A DNA stretch of 64,000 nucleotides, taken from the NCBI RefSeq assembly GCF_027595985.1, contig NC_073305.1, forward strand, positions 153,648,923 through 153,712,922. The letters run 5' to 3'. Under the pieces are notes generated by a model. That model made no database searches. It was not told where the DNA came from and saw nothing but the letters and a program-made list of their open reading frames with translations. A program made the position numbers and the translations under genes. The DNA comes from Sorex araneus (taxonomy: Eukaryota; Chordata; Mammalia; Eulipotyphla; Soricidae). Shown here one piece after another: positions 12,601 to 20,986 of this stretch (position 1 is the stretch's first letter; every line of letters starts with the position of its first letter).

Positions 12601-15600
12601 ATGAAACAAACATGATGACCTCTCAGTGACTGTGTTGCAAGCCATAATGTCCAAAAGTAGAGAGAGAGTATGGGGAATATTGTCTGCCATGGAGGCAGGG
12701 GGAGGGTGAGAAGTGGGGGTATACCCGGGATATTGGTGGTGGGGAATGTGCACTGGTGGAGAGATGGGTGTTTGATCATTGTAAGATTGTAACCCAAACA
12801 TGAAAGCTTGTAACTATCTCATGGCGATTCAATAAAAAGTAAAAAAGAGATATCATCAGTTTTTAAAAGATGTTTAGTCTAGCAAACATTTGATCTTCAC
12901 ATCTTTGATTTTTCGGTATTACACATTTCTAAAGAGAGCTCACCACATAGCATTTGGTTATTACATAATAATCAAATATAAGATGTTTGGTTCAAGGGAT
13001 AAAATCTCAAAATAAATAATTATCAATAATTCAAGAGATGCTCTTATCCAAATAAAAAATTATAATTCCCCAGTTATTTCTTAGAATATTACCTATAGCT
13101 CCTATTCTTGAATATGTATATATATACACATATATAGAGTATAAGTGGAATAGTATAAGTGATAGATCATAAACATAATTGTTGCCAGGTAATGAACCTT
13201 TCTATAAAACAGTGTGGTTGAAATTCTGAGGGAAGCAATTATTTATTTTTTCCATTTGATTTTTAGGTTTGCATATTACTCTAACCCTGAAGTAGAGTTT
13301 GAGAAAGATTGGAATACAGCTGTGGAATATTTTGCAGCGTTCCGGCTCCATACAACTTTGACTACAGTATATGAATTCCAGAAAGGACTGCCACCACGAA
13401 TCCTTGTTAATGGAGATGAAGCTCCCTTCATAAAAGACTTTAGTAACTTTCAGAATGTAGTTTTGCTTGGTCTAAATCTCCTTTACAAAGTGGACAGTGC
13501 TTCAGGTAAGTGCCTTATAAACAATAAAGAAAATCAAAATTACGTTTAATAGATAAAGAAAAAAGATTATGTCATATATATCATTGCGACAGTTATTCTA
13601 GAAAAATATTCAGTTTTTTTATGGTATATATGTTACTTATCTTGATTCTAGCCTTTCTCCTGGGTCCTTATTGGCCCATGGGAGTATCAGAATAACTCCG
13701 GTTGACACTTTTCATCCACAGACTCATAGATATGTGTATATATACACATATATATCCAAACCCACATATATACACGTAAGATTTTTTTTGTTACTTATTT
13801 TCTTCTTTCCCCTTATATATCACTCTTAAATAGAAAAATAAAGGAATCTCAAAAGAAAATCTTCCACAGTTAATGGGAAAATAGCATATTTATTCTTTTA
13901 AACTCCTCTATCCTACCTTACTATAATAGAAGAAGTACTATATTCTAGCCATTTAACTATAGGATGTCTTATCAGAGTATAAATAGGACTCTATTTTTGC
14001 AATTTGAATAATCATATGATCACAACTATTTAAAATATTCTAATTCAGTGAATCCAGGAATCGTATTTAAAACACAATCTAAACATTAAGAGAGTAAAAT
14101 AATTAAACAAATAGAAAATATAAACATTAATTTAAAATTGCATATATATAGTGACATGTATATTATAATACCTTAACATTTTGTAGATAAATATATTGGA
14201 GAATTTAATAAACTTCAAATGACATCATAAGTTTCTCAAACTTATTTCTTTTGATGAATTTAATAAATCCACAGCCACATCAGAACAATTCCCTCTGAAG
14301 GAAACCCAGAAACTAGCTAAGTGATTCTTGCACATTATGAGAATGAGGAAAATACATATAATCAGAAAATTCTGTGACGTGTTCTTGTCAAAAACCACCT
14401 GAACAAATAAAAAACTGCCACTGCAACACTTATCTAAGAGGGATCTCATAACTTCTAGCTTCTGCCTGGAGAATAAACAGTTTGACATCCCAAATTTTAA
14501 GACCTTCTCTTAGAGAATGGTTTCCCAAAAATCCACCAGGACTGGTTTCTATAAAAATCATGTGGTTGAAATTAACTAAGGGGCAGTTCTTTTTTCTTCC
14601 AATTTCATGTTTTATTTTATTTTTTTATTATTACTATTTAAATTTTTTTATTAATGAATCACCATGAGATACAGTTACAGACTTAGAAACTTTCGTGCTT
14701 GTGTTTCAGTTATATAATAGTCGAGTGCCCATCCCTCCACCAGTGCCCATATTCCTCCACCAATGGTCCCAGCATCCCTCCCACAATCCCCACCCTGTCC
14801 CCTCCACACCAGCCTGCCTCTGTGACAGGGCATTCCCTTTTGCTCCCTCTCCTTTTTGGTGTTGTAGTTTGCAGAGAATCCAATAATAAGTAAATCAAAG
14901 ATAAAGAAGTGCAATTAATTCAGAGTAGTGAAAGGATGAAAGTTTGAAAAAAGGTGAAGTTAGCTTAAATAAGAACAATATCGAATGGACCATTGTTAAG
15001 ATTTTAGCAATTCCAGGAGGAAAAGAGAGGGATAAAGAGAAATATAAGGAGACATAAAATATGTATGAAGCAATAATAATACCTAAAAAGTCTGTGGAAA
15101 TAGGCATCCGCATCCATAAATCTTAGAGAACATCTTTTGTCTTGCTTTTATGAAATAAAATTAGGAGAACCATACTTAGATGCATTATAGTTAATGTCTA
15201 AATTTAAACACATGGATAGTCTCTAAAAATCAACTAAAGACAACTTATTATGTACAAAGAACACCCATAAGACTAGTAGCAGTTAATTCAAAGCAAAAAC
15301 TGCAGGTCAGAGGAAATAGCCCAATATATTCAAAGTAGCACTGTAGCACTGTCATCCTGTTGTTTATTGATTTGCTTGAGTGGGCACCAGTAATGTCTCT
15401 ATTGTGAGACTTGTTGTTACTGTTTTTGGCATATCGAATATGCCACGAATATTGCCAGGTTCTGTATCAAAGTACTTAGATAAAAATTGCCAACTGAAAG
15501 AACTGCAAATAAGCCTTAGAAAAATGTAAAGTATAAATATCACTAGTAAAGGCTCATATATAGTTGAATTAATAATAATTTAATGCTGCAATGGTGGCGA

Positions 15601-17118
15601 GTTAATCAGCTATAAATCTAGTAAGCAGCAAAAATATTGTTACAAGTTTCTTAGTAAATACCAAAGTCAAAATATTGTCAATTGTTTTACCAAATATATA
15701 AAATATGGTAATAGAAAATCAAAAGCATGAAAATAAAATTAAAAATTTTAAACGCATTCTAGTTTAAATTGTTATCATCAAAAACAGATTGCTTACATAT
15801 CATGTGCTTTATAAATTTTATGCTAGATGTGTAAAAAATAAAGGTAACGGACTCTAAGCATTCCACTATGAAATTCATAAAATCACTACGAATAAGATAA
15901 AGAGAGAAAAACAACAGAAAAATTATTAGACAAATATCAAGAACTGGTCAATTAATTTTTAACTAAAAACTTTACATGTGTAAACATCACAAAATAAACA
16001 TTTAATATTTATATGCAAAACATCAATTTTTTATATTTTATTTTGTGTGTTTTATTTTATTGAATCACCATGTGGAAAGTTACAAAGTTCCCAGGCTTAT
16101 GTCTTAGTTATTTAATACTCAAACACCCATCCCTTCACCAGTGCCCACATTCCACCACCAAAAACCCCAGTATACCACCCATCTCCCGCCCCCTTTCCCA
16201 CCTGCATAACTGATAAATTTCATTTCATTTTCTCTTTAACTTGATTACATTCCATATTTCAACACAAAACTCACTTTTGTTGTTGTAGTTCCCCCCCCAA
16301 AAAGACAGCCCTACTACCAAGGAAGCATTTGATAATTAGTTTTCCATTGCTGAGAATGAAGAGATATGAAGTCCCACTGCTCCAAGTACATAACTCTTTT
16401 TTTATCCTTATTCTTTTCTCTTTTTTTCTCTTTCCCCTTCCGTGCCACCCAGTTCGTACTTGCTTAATAAACCTCATAATATGATGGACGCCACGCCGCG
16501 TTTCTCCCGGAAAATGAGAAACAACCAGGAAAGAGGGATATTTCCTCTCCTTGGCCGGCGTGGGGCTATGGCTTAGTTCACAGTCTACAGAAATGGCTGT
16601 TACTTTGATTACCTTCAATATTTCAACAAAAAACTCACTGTTATTGTTTGGAGTTTCCCCCCAAAGTCAGACCTGCTAAAAAGGAACCATTTCACATTGC
16701 TGACAATTAAGAGATATTTTTGGTTTTGGATTTCTGTATAAAGTCCAGGGAAAATTCTGCCAGAGATTACATCCCTGCAAGCTTTTACGTCCCTTTTGTG
16801 GTGCTCATAAGATGGAAAAGCCTTGAGAGAGAAACCCTTCCCCGCTGGCACCCTATGGGGCAGCGGCTCAGTTCACAGTCCAGAGGCTAGTGTCCAAAGT
16901 TGGCCTCCGGGATCATGCTCATGCAGCAGCTGAAAGCAAAACGTCAAATTTTGCTGAAAAATTATTTTTACAATAGTTATAACTTTACCAGCAATAATTT
17001 TATATCTCTTTTAGGTTCATCATCTTTAACCCTGTGGAAATTTTTGATGAGTATACCTGGAGTGAGGACTGCAGTTCAACTGCTAATAGAAGCAATTGCT
17101 AAGGCCTTTACTTCGTAA
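1684..17118 (+). CDS. LEG1: LEG1 (C6orf58 homolog), secreted glycoprotein, six exons
   Basis: The spliced CDS is join(1684..1984, 5873..5956, 8203..8387, 9814..9914, 13267..13505, 17015..17118), which is 1014 nt or 337 residues plus TAA. All introns are GT-AG and all exon phases fit. The protein opens with a hydrophobic signal peptide (about residues 1-20) and then matches human C6orf58 throughout, for example YIINPWVYPERLGMYKI, NILWGLPLQHGWQY, CGYES, DSWWADLNYFL and VDSGIMGISSDQV. N-glycosylation sequons lie at N24 (NLS) and N69 (NKT). This is the Leg1 family (formerly DUF781): secreted proteins known from zebrafish liver development, platypus milk and human saliva, with no known enzymatic activity. 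Human length is 330 residues, so this copy is full size. No frameshift or internal stop was seen. Only the exon 3 donor is weak. The only other host-gene sequence seen in the window is a displaced VAV3 exon. Confidence 0.93.
3203..3382 (-). mobile_element. SOR SINE in intron 1
   Basis: An antisense copy: a T-rich tail (tgttttgttttg), then gggtcatacccagc, the body landmark gaaattactcctgatggt, the complement of the B box (gaattgaatctgg) and the complement of the A box (ctatactatcgctcc). It is moderately diverged. Confidence 0.85.
3635..3681. repeat. (TG)n microsatellite
   Basis: About 22 TG dinucleotides with a single CG interruption near the start. This is simple sequence in intron 1 and probably length-polymorphic. 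Confidence 0.95.
4036..4211 (-). mobile_element. SOR SINE with target-site duplication
   Basis: A well-preserved antisense SOR copy with all landmarks (tgtcacacccggcgatgctc, gggatgctgggaatcgaacc, ctatcgctccagcccc). Related flanks, tctggtggaatttt before and tctggtgaaaatttt after, form an imperfect duplication of about 14 bp. Confidence 0.9.
5873..5956 (+). CDS. LEG1: LEG1 exon 2
   Basis: This 84-bp exon completes codon 101 and encodes residues up to 128, including RLADPTRTTDCGYES and CISEDSWWA with two conserved cysteines. The acceptor is tttctttcctag and the donor is gctg|gtaagt. It starts and ends in phase 1, so skipping it would keep the frame. Confidence 0.93.
6865..7069 (+). mobile_element. 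Non-autonomous RTE derivative, no tRNA head
   Basis: It starts inside the RTE 5' UTR-like body (agcctggcaagctgctctg), continues through the stretch seen just upstream of the RTE ORF (actgaccctgaaagagcc, then atctcagagctggg), and switches to the RTE 3' tail (aaatggagacgttactggtg) ending in gtgatacagtg. A perfect 13-bp duplication, ataaaatagcttc, flanks it at 6852-6864 and 7070-7082. Confidence 0.8.
7137..7318 (+). mobile_element. RTE-tailed SINE, 5'-truncated
   Basis: Body and tail of the tRNA-headed, RTE-tailed SINE (gagagcctggcaagctactg, atgccaaaaacagtaac, ggagacgttactgg, aaatcgatgagcaatgg) ending in gacagtgacagtg repeats. The tRNA head is missing. Confidence 0.85.
7476..7655 (+). mobile_element. 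SOR SINE
   Basis: A sense copy with the A box in gttagcacagtgg and the B box gggttcaattccc, ending in an (AAAAT)n tail. The A-rich tail places it in the ordinary SOR family, which presumably uses L1. Confidence 0.9.
7890..8066 (-). mobile_element. Highly diverged SINE, probably SOR
   Basis: It has a T-rich start (ttgttgtttttgttg), a ggggcaaaccaagcaga block and degenerate SOR body wording (tctgcattcagggttcactt). Only the order of motifs supports the call. Confidence 0.5.
8203..8387 (+). CDS. LEG1: LEG1 exon 3
   Basis: It encodes residues 129-190 with the family signature AVDSGIMGISSDQV and the cysteine pair in FCYSVSSCQ. The acceptor gtctttacag is good. The exon ends in phase 0 at taccag followed by gttcat, a GT donor with poor +3 to +6 bases. 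Reading past the donor gives no further family similarity, so this end is right even though the site is weak. Confidence 0.88.
8552..8735 (+). mobile_element. Old SOR-type SINE
   Basis: It holds ggagagagagtacagcagc, tgattcctgagtgtagagcc and a degraded A-rich end (caaatcaacaacagcaaaa). It is diverged but in the correct order. Confidence 0.65.
9004..9187 (-). mobile_element. SOR SINE with (TTTA)n tail
   Basis: Antisense SOR with a (TTTA)n expansion of its A-rich tail at its left end, then ctcacacctggctatgg and the complement of the B box ending in ctatcactctagccc. Confidence 0.88.
9219..9474 (+). mobile_element. RTE-tailed SINE with tRNA head
   Basis: A full-length sense copy: tRNA-like head (gggctggagccagtttatag, B box gtgttcgattcct), body (agcctggcaagctactgaga, ccaaaaacagtaacaac), then the RTE tail (ggagacattactggttcc, aaatcgatgaacaatggg) and (gacagt)n. 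Head landmarks match SOR; the tail matches the RTE LINE. Confidence 0.88.
9814..9914 (+). CDS. LEG1: LEG1 exon 4
   Basis: It encodes residues 191-223 with SLLKYLWDAHTSTLKETFSKFED, of which LLKYLW-AHTSTL is shared with human. The acceptor is ttttttaatatag and the donor is gatag|gtaaga. It enters in phase 0 and leaves in phase 2. Confidence 0.9.
10077..10259 (+). mobile_element. SOR SINE
   Basis: A sense copy with an intact A box (tagcacagcatgtaggg) and a near-intact B box (gggttctattccc), A-rich tail and a possible short duplication of agcattt on both sides. Confidence 0.9.
11641..11814 (-). mobile_element. SOR SINE with 14-bp target-site duplication
   Basis: An antisense copy with clean landmarks (gtcacacctggcattgc, cactcaggaataactcc, ctattgttccagccc). 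The sequence tcatagtcaccttt occurs perfectly at 11627-11640 and 11815-11828. Confidence 0.93.
12551..12847 (+). mobile_element. L1 3' UTR insertion, 5'-truncated
   Basis: A sense L1 tail: G-rich 3' UTR, ggggaatgtgcactggtgg, tgtttgatcattgtaag, then gattcaataaaaagtaaaa with a poly(A) signal. A perfect 13-bp duplication, agatatcatcagt, lies at 12538-12550 and 12848-12860. Confidence 0.9.
13267..13505 (+). CDS. LEG1: LEG1 exon 5
   Basis: This largest internal exon encodes residues 224-303, including YEFQKGLPPRILVNGDEAPF and FQNVVLLGLNLLYKVD, which match the human protein. The acceptor is tttgatttttag and the donor is ttcag|gtaagt. It enters in phase 2 and leaves in phase 1. Confidence 0.93.
14620..14885 (-). 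mobile_element. L1 3' end
   Basis: Antisense L1 3' UTR starting with T/A-rich sequence, then gaatcaccatgagatacagt, cccatccctccaccagtgcc and the C-rich tract. It belongs to the subfamily with the gtgacagggcattccc motif, also seen at 21980 and 41140. Confidence 0.85.
15348..15466 (-). mobile_element. RTE-tailed SINE, 5'-truncated
   Basis: Antisense tail and part of the body (tgatttgcttgagtgggc, caccagtaatgtctc, ttactgtttttggcatatcg). It is flanked by an 8-bp duplication, tcaaagta, at 15340-15347 and 15467-15474. Confidence 0.85.
16031..16935 (-). mobile_element. L1 3' UTR with internal tandem duplication
   Basis: An antisense L1 3' UTR of about 905 bp. It follows the usual order to about 16245, then a block of about 360 bp occurs twice (tatttcaacacaaaactcac at 16255 and tatttcaacaaaaaactcac at 16618; gttcacagtc near 16580 and 16870). 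The flanks gcaaaacatcaatttt (16015-16030) and gcaaaacgtcaaatttt (16936-16952) form a duplication. The insertion ends about 60 bp before LEG1 exon 6. Confidence 0.8.
17015..17118 (+). CDS. LEG1: LEG1 exon 6, C-terminus and stop
   Basis: It completes codon 304 and encodes the last 33 residues (SLTLWKFLMSIPGVRTAVQL then LIEAIAKAFTS), then TAA at 17116-17118. The acceptor is atatctcttttag, and only about 63 bp separate it from the L1-derived insertion at 16031-16935. From memory, the human C-terminus differs from this one, so this is the least certain exon, although the phase and acceptor fit. Confidence 0.82.
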
Positions 17119-17308
17119 CTTTTGGAAACTTGTAATAGTTATAAACTTCTTTTGATCAGCACCATTACAAATTTTAGTCTGCTAAAACTATAGCATTCAT
17201 GTTTCACAGTTTTCAATTTATGATTACTTGTAATTTACTCATGCATTTATAATTTTAAGTGAAAATTAATGGTATAACTCTATTGATTAATTACTATTTG
17301 TTAATCTT
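17119..17308 (+). other. LEG1: LEG1 3' UTR (inferred)
   Basis: The sequence after the stop codon is AT-rich and unique-looking until a SINE at 17309. No perfect poly(A) signal was found in the first 190 bp. Confidence 0.5.
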
Positions 17309-17468
17309 TGGGGGTTTGCTTTTGGGTGACATCTAGTGATGCCTAAGGATTGCTCCTGGCTCTGTGCTCAGGGGGTTTTCAAGGGACCATATATGGTATT
17401 AGGGATTAAACTCACTTGGGCATATGCAAGGCAAGTGCTTTAACTGGCTGTACTATTTCCCCCCATCC
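17309..17468 (-). mobile_element. Old SOR SINE in the probable 3' UTR
   Basis: A diverged antisense copy (gctcctggctctgtgctcag, gggaccatatatggtatta, the ccccc end). It would lie in the LEG1 3' UTR if the poly(A) signal near 17529 is used. Confidence 0.75.
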
Positions 17469-17528
17469 TATTTGATGATTTTTAATGCTTAAAATGTTTA
17501 GGATGTAATGATGATTAAATTAAGCTAT

Positions 17529-17534
17529 AATAAA
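17529..17534 (+). terminator. LEG1: Candidate poly(A) signal for LEG1
   Basis: An AATAAA hexamer about 410 bp after the stop codon, with a second near 17540. The region is AT-rich, so chance occurrence is likely; other signals could serve. Confidence 0.3.
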
Positions 17535-18236
17535 TTACAAATAAATTAATAGCATTAAATTTGTTTAAAATTCTTTTGTTTTTAATTTCTGTAGTCTTAT
17601 TTCATACAATTTAGATCACCATAATCTGTACACAAAATATTGGCAGTTAATTAAAAGTAGTTTAAATTCACAGAACTAAACTGGTAGAGTAGATTACTGA
17701 ATTACAGGGTTATTTATTGTGTGTATGTCTTTTACTTACCATAAATCCATTACATTTTGTAGTTAACTTGCTCTTTTTTATATCACAATTGATAAAAATT
17801 ACTTAAAGATGAAAATTTTCAATTTTGGTCTCCTTTAGGAGAAAAATTGCATTAGATAAAAGATGATATTATTATCATAGTTGGCAAGAATGTTTTCTCT
17901 GACCCTTATGCACAAACTAAATCTGCCCAATAATTGGTGGGAACTAAATGAAATAATTTGACTTTAATAATACGAGGAGTGGGAAAGAGAAATCTGTTCT
18001 ACTGTTTCCCAGATAGAGCTTGCAAATTTTTTCCAGCCTTCTATATGACTTAGTTTAACTAAACATTTTAGCTTGCAATTATTTTGAGGAGTCAACAAAG
18101 CACCAAGATAAATAATTCTAGTACTCTTTCACTCAGTGCTAGACTAGACATCCACAAAAGTTATCAGTTATCTTAAAAATTGTCCTCAGAGACCAATAAC
18201 ATGTTATATTGTCGGGTAATAAAAGTTATCTTTGAT
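17535..18236. other. 3' flank of LEG1
   Basis: About 700 bp of AT-rich sequence with no recognised gene or repeat. Confidence 0.4.
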
Positions 18237-18246
18237 GAGCCAAGAT

Positions 18247-18495
18247 CTGTCACTGTCATTGTCATCGCATTGCTCATCGACTTGTTCGAGTGGGCACCAG
18301 TAACGTCTCTCATTGTGAGACTTATTGCTACTGTTTTTGGCATATCCAATACGCCACGGGTAGCTTGCCAGGCTCTGCTGTGAGGGCAAGATTCCCTTGA
18401 TAGTTTGCCGGGATCTCCAAGAGAAGCAGAGGAATCGAACCCGGGTCAGCCACTTGAAAGGCGAACGTCCTACCACTGTGCTATCGGTCCAGCCA
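18247..18495 (-). mobile_element. RTE-tailed SINE, full length with tRNA head
   Basis: A complete antisense copy: the tail with tgtcactgtcattgtcatcg at its left end, then gggcaccagtaacgtctc, ttactgtttttggcatatcc, the complement of the B box (ggaatcgaacccggg) and of the A box (ctgtgctatcggtcc). A 10-bp duplication, gagccaagat, lies at 18237-18246 and 18496-18505. This is the best reference copy of the family in the window. Confidence 0.92.
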
Positions 18496-18641
18496 GAGCC
18501 AAGATAACAAATATTATTTTGCTGAATCTGAAAAGATACAAAAATGCCAAACTATATGATTTTTGCAAGAGATTCACTTATATAGACAAACACTGAAAGT
18601 GGAACTGTTGCAATGCTATTCCAAGTCAAGTAGAAATGAAT

Positions 18642-19166
18642 CCCAATCACAATCAATCACAATCACAATATCCCGTTAATCACTGATTTCTCGGGCGGGC
18701 TCAGTAACATCTCATTTCGTCCTTTCCCTGAGATCTTAGAAGTCTATCTTGACTTGGCCCTCCCAACGGTGTTGCACTGGGGACTCTTCAGGGTCAGAGG
18801 AATGAGATCCAGCTTGTTACTGGATTTTGCACATGAACACACCATGGGAAGCTTGCAAGGCTGTCCCATGTGGGCAGGAAACTCTCAGAAGATTGCCAGT
18901 TTCTCCCAAGGGAGAAGCAGACCAAAGATATCGCTTCTGAGAGCTTGCCTTCAAGTCTCTCTCTGGATGTTGGCCGCTGATGGGACTACACACACCTGGG
19001 TTTCTCTGCCGGTATCTTCATGCACGAAGCCTGTCCAAACGTGTGGAGAGGGGCCTCCAACATGGCTGTAGCTAGGCTCCGGTGGTCCCTGGTAGTTGGG
19101 AGCTCTGCTCGGGTTGGGGAGGGAAGCTGGAGCCCATCCCCTCCGAGGGGACCCGGGGAAGACAGT
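18642..19166 (-). mobile_element. RTE 5' UTR-plus-tail deletion derivative, copy A
   Basis: A 525-bp element flanked by an 11-bp duplication, tagaaatgaat, at 18631-18641 and 19167-19177. In its own sense, a GC-rich 5' part is followed by a stretch matching the sequence just upstream of the RTE ORF (cctctgaccctgaagagtcc, then gatctcaggg), directly joined to the RTE tail (atgagatgttactgagcc) and an imperfect (attgtg)n end. It has no tRNA head and no LINE coding sequence apart from the tail. Confidence 0.82.
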
Positions 19167-19177
19167 TAGAAATGAAT

Positions 19178-19937
19178 AGAAGGAAAAACCCATAATCATA
19201 TTATATGCATCTGGTCAAAAAAGAGGCAATGGTGGAAAATAAAGAACAAAGATATTCATACTTCAAAACAGCATACAACATACGTACATATAAAACAGAA
19301 CACACACTCATATGCACACACGCATACCTAATGTAGGAGTAATGGCAAAGAAAACAAAAGCAGAAATAAATGAACTACATCAAAATAAAAACGCTTTTGC
19401 ATTGTGGAAGAATTGAGGCATAAAATTAGGCAATCTAACGATTGAGAGAAAATATTTGCACATCATACATCAAAGAACGAATATACAAGATATATAAAGC
19501 ACTCTCAGGGTCAACAGCAATAAAAAGTCTCCTCAAAAATGGAAAAACGAGCTCAACGGATTCTTCTTCAACATACCCTTTCCTTGATAGAAGAGGCCTG
19601 GGCAAAATAAACAGGAAACACAGAATTGATGGAGCCAGTTTAAGCCCATCTTTCTCTGTTATTGGTAGCTGCAATTTGTTAACTGAAGAATTCTCCTGGG
19701 TTAAATTAGTTATTGCATTCTAACCAACTTATGTTGTTTAGAATGTTTGTTTCTTTGCCTTCCCTCCCTCCCCCCTTCCTTCCTCCCTCCCTTCCCCTCC
19801 CCCTTCCTTCTTGACCTCTAAATCCACCCTGATTTCTCTGTCAGCACGCTCTGCTCAAAGTCTATTCTACATTTTACATTATTTTATTCAAGTAGTTCTG
19901 TCACTTCTATGCTTCTGTTTCCAGGTTTACAAGTTAA
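19178..19937. other. Old L1 remnant and pyrimidine tract
   Basis: About 19340-19570 reads as diverged sense L1 ORF2 C-terminal sequence (gaactacatcaaaataaaaa, gagaaaatatttgcacatca, aagatatataaagcactctc). A (CCCTCC)n-like pyrimidine tract lies at about 19758-19812. The rest is unassigned. Confidence 0.6.
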
Positions 19938-20067
19938 AAGTTCCCTGGTGATATTGGTGGTGGGGAATGTGCACTGGTGGAGGGGTGGGTGTTTGATCAT
20001 TGTGTGATTATAACCCAAACATGAAAGCTTGTAACTATCTCCCGGTGATTCAATAAAATTTTTTTAA
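19938..20067 (+). mobile_element. L1 3' end
   Basis: The sense L1 tail (gatattggtggtggggaatg, gtgtttgatcattgtgtg, gattcaataaaattttttt). Related flanks, aagttaaaagtt near 19934 and aaagttaaatgtt near 20068, suggest a short duplication. Confidence 0.87.
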
Positions 20068-20476
20068 AAAGTTAAATGTTGACTCATCAAATGAATTGCA
20101 AATATGGCTATAGTCTCTTTTTCTCAGTGCTACATTCTTACATTATCTAATGTTTGTTGCTCTGAATTAAGGTCATAATATTATGAAAGGCCAGTGTCAT
20201 TTTGAGGGACTGAATACTTGGTTTGACATGACTTAACTCTGAATTGCTGAACATTAAACTGACTCCCACACTTCAATCATATTGAAGTTAATATGCAATT
20301 AAAATGGCTTTTAAAAATAATTTTCAAATGTCATATCTTTCTTCTATAGTTGCCAACTTGATGCAACTTATCAAAATTCTTTGGAGTACAGAACAAGTAG
20401 TCATCAAAAACACAAATTGGATTGTATGACCCACTGTGTCCGTCGCTAACTTCTTAGATTGAATTTTTTCATTTAC

Positions 20477-20697
20477 TGGACTGATAGCACAATGGGAAGG
20501 GCATTTGCCTTGCATGTGGCCAACCCAGGTTCGCTTCCTCTGCCCTCTTGGAGAGCCTGGCAAACTACTGAGAGTATCTTGCCCGTGAGACAGAGCCTGG
20601 CAAGCTACCCAATATGCCAAAAACAGTAACAACAAGTCTCACAATAGATATGTTACTAGTGCCTGCTCAAGCAAATCCATGAGCAATGGGATGACAG
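20477..20697 (+). mobile_element. RTE-tailed SINE with tRNA head
   Basis: A sense copy with head (actggactgatagcacaatg, B box ggttcgcttcc), body (agcctggcaaactactgag, atgccaaaaacagtaac) and RTE tail (gttactagtgcctgctcaag, gagcaatgggatgacagtg). Confidence 0.87.
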
Positions 20698-20986
20698 TGA
20701 ATTTATTTTTATTTAGACACCATAATTTACAAAGTTTTCATTAATAGAGTTGATTTAGGGATACAATATTCCAACTCAATTCCATTACCATTGTGCCCTT
20801 CTCTCTACCAATGTCTCCAGGTCTCTGCCCACCCCAAGCTTAATCCCTTGCCAAGCATGTAACAAACTGATTTCATATTGTTTGATTGCTTGAATAAAGC
20901 TTAGAGGGATGGAAAAAGGAATTATCAGAAAATAAGTGCCTAGAAATCAAGGTGTGAGGAATGATTGCTATATTACCCTATAAATA
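20698..20986 (-). mobile_element. Older L1 3' end
   Basis: About 20698-20885 matches an older L1 3' UTR type in antisense (tttatttagacaccataatt, gggatacaatattccaactc). The following 100 bp are unassigned. Confidence 0.6.

Larger units (their letters stand above)
9915..13266 (+). other. LEG1: LEG1 intron 4
   Basis: A 3352-bp intron. Besides the SINEs and L1 tail listed separately, about 10300-10620 contains weak antisense L1-like wording (ctttctctttttgacttaca, then cagtatgagctcctccag). The rest, 10620-11570 and 11930-12530, is AT-rich and unassigned. Confidence 0.6.
13506..17014 (+). other. LEG1: LEG1 intron 5
   Basis: A 3509-bp intron. From 13506 to 14600 and from 14900 to 16014 it is AT-rich, with alternating TA/CA tracts near 13733-13760, and nothing else was recognised. 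Three insertions in it are listed separately. Confidence 0.6.

Noticed and set aside
18754-19199. Open frames in both strands of the 525-bp RTE derivative
   Set aside because: A similar frame exists in the copy at 57515-57796, but only because the two copies are related. The start is not conserved and no domain is recognised.
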